DNA from: Membranihabitans maritimus
GTDB lineage: Bacteria > Bacteroidota > Bacteroidia > Chitinophagales > Saprospiraceae
Reading direction: 5' to 3'
Assembly: GCF_021729145.1 (NCBI RefSeq)
Contig: NZ_JAJSLW010000012.1
Span: 124,001 to 188,000 of the forward strand
DNA length: 64,000 nucleotides
In this document: positions 62,817-64,000 of the stretch, in pieces
Layout of the letters: each line of letters starts with the position of its first letter
Numbering within the stretch: position 1 is the first letter of the stretch
Program-made: the position numbers and the translations under genes
The notes under the pieces: generated by a model
The model's input: only the letters and a program-made list of their open reading frames with translations
What the model was told of the DNA's origin: nothing
The model's database searches: none

Positions 62817-63818
62817 TTAAATTTTTAGTTTTGGATCTGCTGTAATATTATAACGAGCAAATTCTTTATTATTGTATTTAAAGCTAGCAGCTTTTGCTAT
62901 CATAGCAGCATTGTCAATACAGTATTGAATATTAGGAATAAAAATTTTCCAATTTTTTTCAATTCCAACTTGTTGTAATTGACTTCTCAAACTACTATTT
63001 GCACTAACGCCTCCAGCAATAGCTATATTGCGAATACCTGTTTTTTCTGATCCGAGTATTAATTTTTGTAACAGGATAGTGACGATAGTATTTTGCAGAC
63101 TTGCGCAAATGTCTGCCAAATTTTTGTTTATAAAATCGTTGTCCATTTTTACCTGGTCCTGGAGAAAATACAAGAAAGCCGTTTTTAAGCCACTAAAACT
63201 AAAGTCTAATTCTTTTACCTGTGGAATTGGAAAGGTGAATTTAGAGGTGCCTTTTCGTGCCCATTTATCGATATGCGGACCTGCGGGGTAGGGTAAGCCA
63301 ATGTATTTTCCTGCCTTGTCAAAAGCTTCACCGGCAGCATCATCTATTGTTTGTCCAAGTACAATCATCTTTTCGGGTGAATCCACCTTCACAATTTGTG
63401 TATGACCACCGGAAACTGTCAGGCAAAGAAATGGAAATTCAGGTACTGGAGTATCAATAAAATGTGCCAAAATATGCGCTTCCATGTGATTGACTTCAAT
63501 AATGGGTATTTCTAGAGAAGATGCCAATGATTTTGCAAAAGATACGCCTACTAAAAGCGACCCCATTAGACCGGGCCCCCGGGTAAAAGCAATAGCGTCA
63601 ATGTCCTCTTTGTTTATTTTGGCATCATTGATGGCTTGATCAACAACCCAGACAATATTTTCTATATGCTTGCGGGAGGCTAATTCAGGTACTACACCTC
63701 CTAATTTTTCGTGGTCTATCTGACTTGATACAACATTTGAAGCAATTTTATCATCTATTAATACAGAGGCACCTGTATCGTCACAAGATGATTCTATAGC
63801 CAGTATTATAGTTGACAT
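62817..63818 (-). CDS. tsaD: tRNA N6-threonylcarbamoyltransferase (TsaD/Kae1/Gcp)
   Basis: Transfers the threonylcarbamoyl group to A37 of ANN-decoding tRNAs, with TsaB/TsaE. 333 residues from ATG 63818; the longer frame adds 14 residues ahead of the conserved start ILAIESSCDDTGASV. The metal-binding H111 and H115 are in EVNHMEAHILAHF, the same numbers as in E. coli. GPGLMGSLLVGVSFAKSLA, LTVSGGHTQ and VSANSSLRSQL (nucleotide site) follow. It is divergent from the partial gene at 63950. Confidence 0.97.
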   Translation of the reverse strand: MSTIILAIESSCDDTGASVLIDDKIASNVVSSQIDHEKLGGVVPELASRKHIENIVWVVDQAINDAKINKEDIDAIAFTRGPGLMGSLLVGVSFAKSLASSLEIPIIEVNHMEAHILAHFIDTPVPEFPFLCLTVSGGHTQIVKVDSPEKMIVLGQTIDDAAGEAFDKAGKYIGLPYPAGPHIDKWARKGTSKFTFPIPQVKELDFSFSGLKTAFLYFLQDQVKMDNDFINKNLADICASLQNTIVTILLQKLILGSEKTGIRNIAIAGGVSANSSLRSQLQQVGIEKNWKIFIPNIQYCIDNAAMIAKAASFKYNNKEFARYNITADPKLKI

Positions 63819-63949
63819 TTTAATTTTATTTGTTAGCGGCAAAATTGATAATTTTTGCAATAAAAAATGAAAGGTGTCGAACTATTTTAAATTTATTTAG
63901 GAAAAATGTTATTATTGCATAAATTGATATTGATAAAATCAAAACTGAA

Positions 63950-64000
63950 ATGAGAATTGTAATTAATCTACTTCTATTAGCGGGTGTTGTAATATTAGGA
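63950..64000 (+). CDS. 5' end of a gene cut by the window edge (possibly TamB-like)
   Basis: Only 17 codons are visible (ATG 63950): MRIVINLLLLAGVVILG, a basic residue followed by a hydrophobic stretch, so the product begins with a membrane helix or signal peptide. In many Bacteroidota, tsaD is divergent from a gene for a TamB-domain translocation/assembly protein that starts like this. That identity is inferred from neighbourhood knowledge and cannot be verified from these bases. Confidence 0.45.
   Translation, partial: MRIVINLLLLAGVVILG

Overview
The window is chromosomal DNA from a member of the Bacteroidota, most likely the Saprospiria/Chitinophagia side of the phylum. The clues are AT-rich sequence, TAnnTTTG-type -7 promoter elements, secreted proteins with type IX secretion (T9SS) sorting domains, a PorV-like barrel protein, DUF1573 and OmpA lipoproteins, and a 1488-residue cysteine-rich surface protein with HYR-like, dockerin-like and cohesin-like parts. 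Gene identities come from motif reading only; no database search was run. No rRNA, tRNA, insertion sequence, prophage or CRISPR array was seen.

Layout. 1-372: start of asd (cut by the window edge). 448-4469: an overlapping chain of a lamin-tail T9SS protein, an EEP-fold protein, a DgkA-type kinase and an ElaA-type acetyltransferase. 4530-6144: AraC regulator and NAD(P)-binding protein. 6459-12452: tripartite RND efflux operon (TolC, adaptor, pump). 12574-14950: pdxH and a DegQ/HtrA protease. 15033-16814: Crp/Fnr regulator with two YeeE/YedE half-transporters and a CRP-like operator between them. 16908-18272: a TrpB2-type tryptophan synthase beta chain. 18283-19848: two envelope proteins on the minus strand. 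20230-24853: glycogen/alpha-glucan operon (debranching enzyme, GT4 glycosyltransferase, GH57). 25176-29143: metG and lnt. 29407-34376: HsdR-N-domain protein, OmpA lipoprotein, S9 peptidase, NlpE-like lipoprotein, DUF1573 lipoprotein. 34429-36548: rdgB, a small protein resembling the psi subunit of DNA polymerase III, and ilvE. 36752-41218: the giant T9SS protein behind a sigma-54-type promoter. 41293-43147: prohibitin-like protein and heptosyltransferase-like GT9. 43148-43956: a regulatory stretch with a second sigma-54-type promoter, a candidate small RNA with its own terminator, and a trp leader peptide with three tandem Trp codons followed by an attenuator. 43957-52124: the complete trp operon (trpE, unknown ORF, trpG, D, C, F, B, A) ending in a DAHP synthase gene. 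52158-58447: PorV-like protein, RluA-type pseudouridine synthase, GT2, ribF, Mrp, Nfu, pyrF. 58691-59974: YtxH / holin-like / small membrane protein cassette. 59980-61701: cysE-cysM. 62253-64000: coiled-coil lipoprotein, tsaD, and the first codons of a divergent gene.

How the genes work together. The trp block forms a unit from erythrose-4-phosphate/PEP entry (DAHP synthase) and chorismate to tryptophan, with attenuation by a Trp-codon leader. cysE and cysM form the two-step serine-to-cysteine route. The efflux genes form one envelope-spanning pump. The three alpha-glucan genes fit glycogen turnover. The Crp/Fnr-YeeE/YedE block looks like a self-contained sulfur-compound uptake unit. The most unusual signals are the regulatory stretch before trpE, the pair of sigma-54-type promoters, and the psi-like protein overlapping rdgB.
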